Part shown: piece after piece, positions 60,971 through 64,000 of the stretch
Numbering within the stretch: position 1 is the first letter of the stretch
Layout of the letters: every line of letters begins with the position of its first letter
Assembly: GCF_020080835.1 (NCBI RefSeq)
Contig: NC_058162.1
Coordinates: forward strand, 11,113,323 to 11,177,322
Length of the DNA: 64,000 bases
DNA from: Cotesia glomerata
Taxonomy: Eukaryota > Arthropoda > Insecta > Hymenoptera > Braconidae
Reading direction: 5' to 3'
Notes under the pieces: model-generated
What the model was told of the DNA's origin: nothing
The model's input: the letters and a program-made list of their open reading frames with translations, nothing else
Databases searched by the model: none
Translations under genes and position numbers: made by a program

Positions 60971-61393
60971 TAGACTCGTGTCTCAATTTTTAAGCCCTGG
61001 GAATGCCTCACTTCGCACATATGTATCGAAAATATCTATTTATCATTTCTATGTTAACTACTCGTCAAATTTTAATGATATAAAATAGAAAATTTTATTG
61101 ATAAAAAACACCTGAATAATTTCTTCGGAAATCATTCAAAAATTGTGACGGACCTAGTAATTAATAGACATACGAATTCAAATTGCGCGCGTACACGTGC
61201 GCTTTAATCCTGAACCAATAAGGAATCAGGGGCCGCTTTTTCGATTAGTATTGATATAATTTTGATACTAAACTAACTTAATTTTATTCATCAATTTGAT
61301 ATTATAAGATAAATGTAAGCAAGCAAAGAGTTAGAAAAAAGAGAAAAAAGACACTTGAAGCGTAGTAGCTCACTCAGTAGAAAGAGTAAGAGA
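60971..61393. other. Intergenic, no gene seen
   Basis: No ORF, repeat end or exon recognised. Confidence 0.4.
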
Positions 61394-61837
61394 AAATCCG
61401 AACAAAAACAGTTTCACTGTAAAAAAATTGCGCCAAGTCCACGTTCATAAAACTCATCTCAATAACATTTGCACTTTACAAAAAAAATTAGGCTCGTTTT
61501 AATAATTTTCATTCTCTACAAAAAGATGTGAAATACAAAAAAATACCAAGAAACCGTCATAATGTTGAAAAAATTGAAAAAAAATTTGTTGAAAATTAAA
61601 AAGTACGATAAAAAAATTTTTTTTTTTATTTTTTAATTTTCAACAAATTTTTTTTCAATTTTTTCAACATTATGACGGTTTCTTGGTATTTTTTTGTATT
61701 TCACATCTTTTTGTAGAGAATGAAAATTATTAAAACGAGCCTAATTTTTTTTGTAAAGTGCAAATGTTATTGAGATGAGTTTTATGAACGTGGACTTGGC
61801 GCAATTTTTTACAGTGAAACTGTTTTTGTTCGGATTT
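61394..61837. mobile_element. 444-bp near-perfect palindrome
   Basis: AAATCCGAACAAAAACAG (61394) mirrors CTGTTTTTGTTCGGATTT (to 61837), and I can follow nearly perfect pairing inward for about 200 bp (GCGCCAAGTCCACGTTCATA, GAAACCGTCATAATG) to an A/T-run centre near 61615. A half copy of the right end lies at 62785-62842. Likely a recent fold-back element. Confidence 0.9.
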
Positions 61838-62125
61838 CAGTATTTTTTGTAATTATAATAAAAATTGACAATTTTAATTTAATACATTTCCGGTGGAAAA
61901 CTATCCCCTTTAAGCTATAGTTCATGTAAAAGTTATTCTTGTGCCGCCTGGCGTGTGTAATTGCAAGCTGTCAAATATCTTTTTTTCACTGTAGTTTCCC
62001 ATCTATTATAAGATTAGCATGCATCCTTATATTATTTAGTCTCTGGCCGTCCGCTTTTTACATAAGAAAAAAGTTAAAATCTAAAAATCTGGGTCGCTAT
62101 AGTTTGTGCTGATTATTTTTAATAA

Positions 62126-62562
62126 TTTTATTGTCTCGGATAGCTTAACTGGAGAGCCCTTGGCGCGTAACCGAGAGATCTGGGTTCGATTCCCAGTCTG
62201 GGCTGTCTGATTATTTTTTCAATTACGGAAAAATTCCCACTAAGTAGGTCCCCCCTTTCCCCTATCCGTTCTTTCCCAACTCCCTTAAAATTTGCTTTAA
62301 TATGGCTCTTTACCGTAAGATGGACGGTGGCGTTGTTTGCTCGGTGGGTCTTATATACGTGACTGAATAAAGTAGTCAGTACTTGTCTCAGATAGCTTTA
62401 CTGGAGAGCCCATGGCGCGTAACCGAGAGATCTGGGTTCGATTCCCAGTCTGGGCTGTCTGATTATTTTTTCAATTACGAAAAAATTCCCACTGAGTAGG
62501 TCCCCCCTTTCCCCTATCCGTTGTTTCCCAACTCCCTTAAAATTTGCTTTAATATGGCTACA
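62126..62562 (+). mobile_element. Two tandem tRNA-derived SINE units
   Basis: tRNA-like bodies at 62133-62205 and 62385-62447 (B box GGTTCGATTCC in both; A box TAGCTTAACTGG in the first and TAGCTTTACTGG in the second). Both lack two bases of the D loop present at 19954 (CTGGAGAGCC versus CTGGTAGAGCC). Each is followed by the same 3' segment (TCTGATTATTTTTTCAATTACG...). The second has the 5' segment ACCGTAAGATGGACGG (62312), joined to the 3' end of the first. Not working tRNA genes. Confidence 0.75.
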
Positions 62563-62784
62563 TGAACTACTATTATAAAATATCATATAGAAAAAAAATC
62601 AAAATAAATTTGAAAAAAAATTTGTAACCTCAAAAAACCGTTCTGCTTACGGTATATACACACTCGGTAGTCTGGCTTGAGAACGGAACTTGGCGCCAGA
62701 CTCTATCGAGTCTGTTGATTTTTTCATTTTTCTATTTTATATCTTTTTGTAAAGAAAAAAAAAATTTTTTTTTCCTTATTAGTC

Positions 62785-62842
62785 TTATGAACGTGGACTT
62801 GGCGCGATTTTTTTACAGTGAAACTGTTTTTGTTCGGATTAT
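62785..62842. repeat. Half copy of the 61394-61837 palindrome
   Basis: CTTATGAACGTGGACTTGGC through CTGTTTTTGTTCGGATT matches 61780-61836, without the mirror half. Confidence 0.85.
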
Positions 62843-63056
62843 AATTACTATTATTGTTGTTGTTATTATGATTACCAATATTATTTATTGTTATTATGAT
62901 ATTGTTGTTAGTAAATGACACAATGTATCAAACGCATAGTTTATTACTTTCAGTATTATAATTACTATTATTGTTGTTGTTATTATGATTACCAATATTA
63001 TTTATTGTTATTATGATATTGTTGTTAGTAAATGACACAATGTATCAAACGCATAG
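62839..63056. repeat. 117-bp tandem duplication
   Basis: TTATAATTACTATTATTGTT starts at 62839 and again at 62956, and the following ~100 bases match to ACGCATAGTTAT. A recent tandem duplication. Confidence 0.9.
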
Positions 63057-63374
63057 TTATGTTACGTATTATCAAGAGATTAAGATTATTTAAAACCCGC
63101 TCAATTGAATGACAGTGCCATCTACAGGCAACAACCATGAGATTATAGAATGTACACTATCTTCAATGAAAATTCCTCAGACACAGAACAGCTGGTTTAT
63201 CCCAAGAAAGTAGAACTCGAACAACGTTTAGTCTGTTGTGTATTTAGACTGGTTAATAAATATTATGTAAGAAATATCATCGTTTCAAACTTCGCTCAAT
63301 TAACAAGTAGTGCCACCTACAGGCAACAATCATCAAGACGTTTGTAGTATCTGTACATTGCTCGAACAGAATTA

Positions 63375-64000
63375 AGGTAAAAGTCCCTATTATGAGACGA
63401 TGTCCCCATTTATGATACACTACATAAAAATACTATTTTATGAAAACAAACACACCGCTAGCATACCAAAAATATAAAAAATATTTCAATTCACATATTT
63501 CAAAAGCAATTTTCGACTTTTGCTCTTAATTAATTTCACACTGTTTTTAAAAAATATTTATTAAAGTGCGAGGTTTGTTATCTGTGCTCAAAGCCACGAC
63601 CGAGAATAGTAAAACGGCAACAGCTACCTAGTTTCTTATATTAGTTTAATTTCATTGTCTCTTCTTCTTTTATGTTAAATTGTATATCAATTGAAAGCTG
63701 ATGAGTCATAGACTTTATTTCTATACATATTTATGCGTTTTTTATTACAATATTTTAAATCTGAGTGTCTCACAATACCTACACTTATAAACGTGAATGC
63801 CCCGGTTTATGAGACATTTTACTAGGTGTACCATGTAACACGGACATGTGTATTTCGGCTTGTCCCGATTAAGTGAGACGGTGTACATTTATAAGATTTT
63901 ATATTGTTAATATGTTATATTAATTATAAAAATAGTGCAATTATATGTCATAAAATATTGGCTGTTATTAAAACCTCAAATATTTTTCTAAAAGTAAGTA
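63375..64000 (+). mobile_element. Second pogo-like transposon copy, cut by window edge
   Basis: Starts AGGTAAAAGTCCCTATTATG at 63375 after TA (63373-63374). To the window end it matches the inverse of 43612-42987, and I saw no differences where compared (for example ATGTCCCCATTTATGATACAC, ATATGTCATAAAATATTGGC). This is the 5' non-coding part; the transposase would lie beyond the window and could be intact there. Confidence 0.9.

Overview
This is eukaryotic, strongly A+T-rich nuclear DNA from an insect. A hymenopteran such as a parasitoid wasp is my best guess, but that is inference. Introns are bounded by GT/AG, there are no operons or rRNA genes, and most of the window is layered transposon sequence. 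Two short exons that splice in phase (25361-25462 and 29134-29303, + strand) encode the propeptide of a matrix metalloproteinase, so much of the window may be intron of that host gene. A second spliced, possibly host gene lies on the - strand at 53.3-53.9 kb, with a DUF4806-like sequence. I found no catalytic metalloproteinase exon. Layout by region: 1-665 is the end of a word-array element. 1426-5783 is a full-length, apparently intact two-ORF LINE in a GC-rich repeat. 7.4-8.35 kb is a repeat with an (AC)n site and a LINE fragment. 8.7-31.6 kb is a string of terminal-inverted-repeat elements, many nested, around the two metalloproteinase exons. 34132-45723 is a deep nest: a truncated LINE with a 15-bp target duplication was split by a P-element-like transposon with an 8-bp target duplication; that transposon holds (a) a repeat with an R1-clade LINE in its (AC)n tract and (b) a palindromic MITE split by a pogo-like transposon. 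48.9-50.1 kb is a three-level nest. 57-60.9 kb is a long, broken R1-clade LINE. 61.4-64 kb holds a near-perfect 444-bp palindrome, tRNA-derived SINEs and the start of a second pogo-like copy that matches the first wherever I compared it. The most interesting signal is a set of more than a dozen elements in which each is built from many degenerate copies of its own short palindromic 'word'. The words differ from element to element. The termini share one style: CAC or CCC at the outer end, then usually an A-run. Eleven of thirteen elements with two visible ends are flanked by identical 2-bp direct repeats (TA, AT, GA, TT, AA, CG). One (30771-31130) has its empty site preserved 230 bp away, which proves a 2-bp target duplication that is not TA. 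This resembles animal CACTA/EnSpm-type elements with subterminal transposase-binding arrays, diversified so that each family has its own binding word. The autonomous partner is not visible here. Coordinates of repeat ends are read by eye; identities and copy numbers were not computed.
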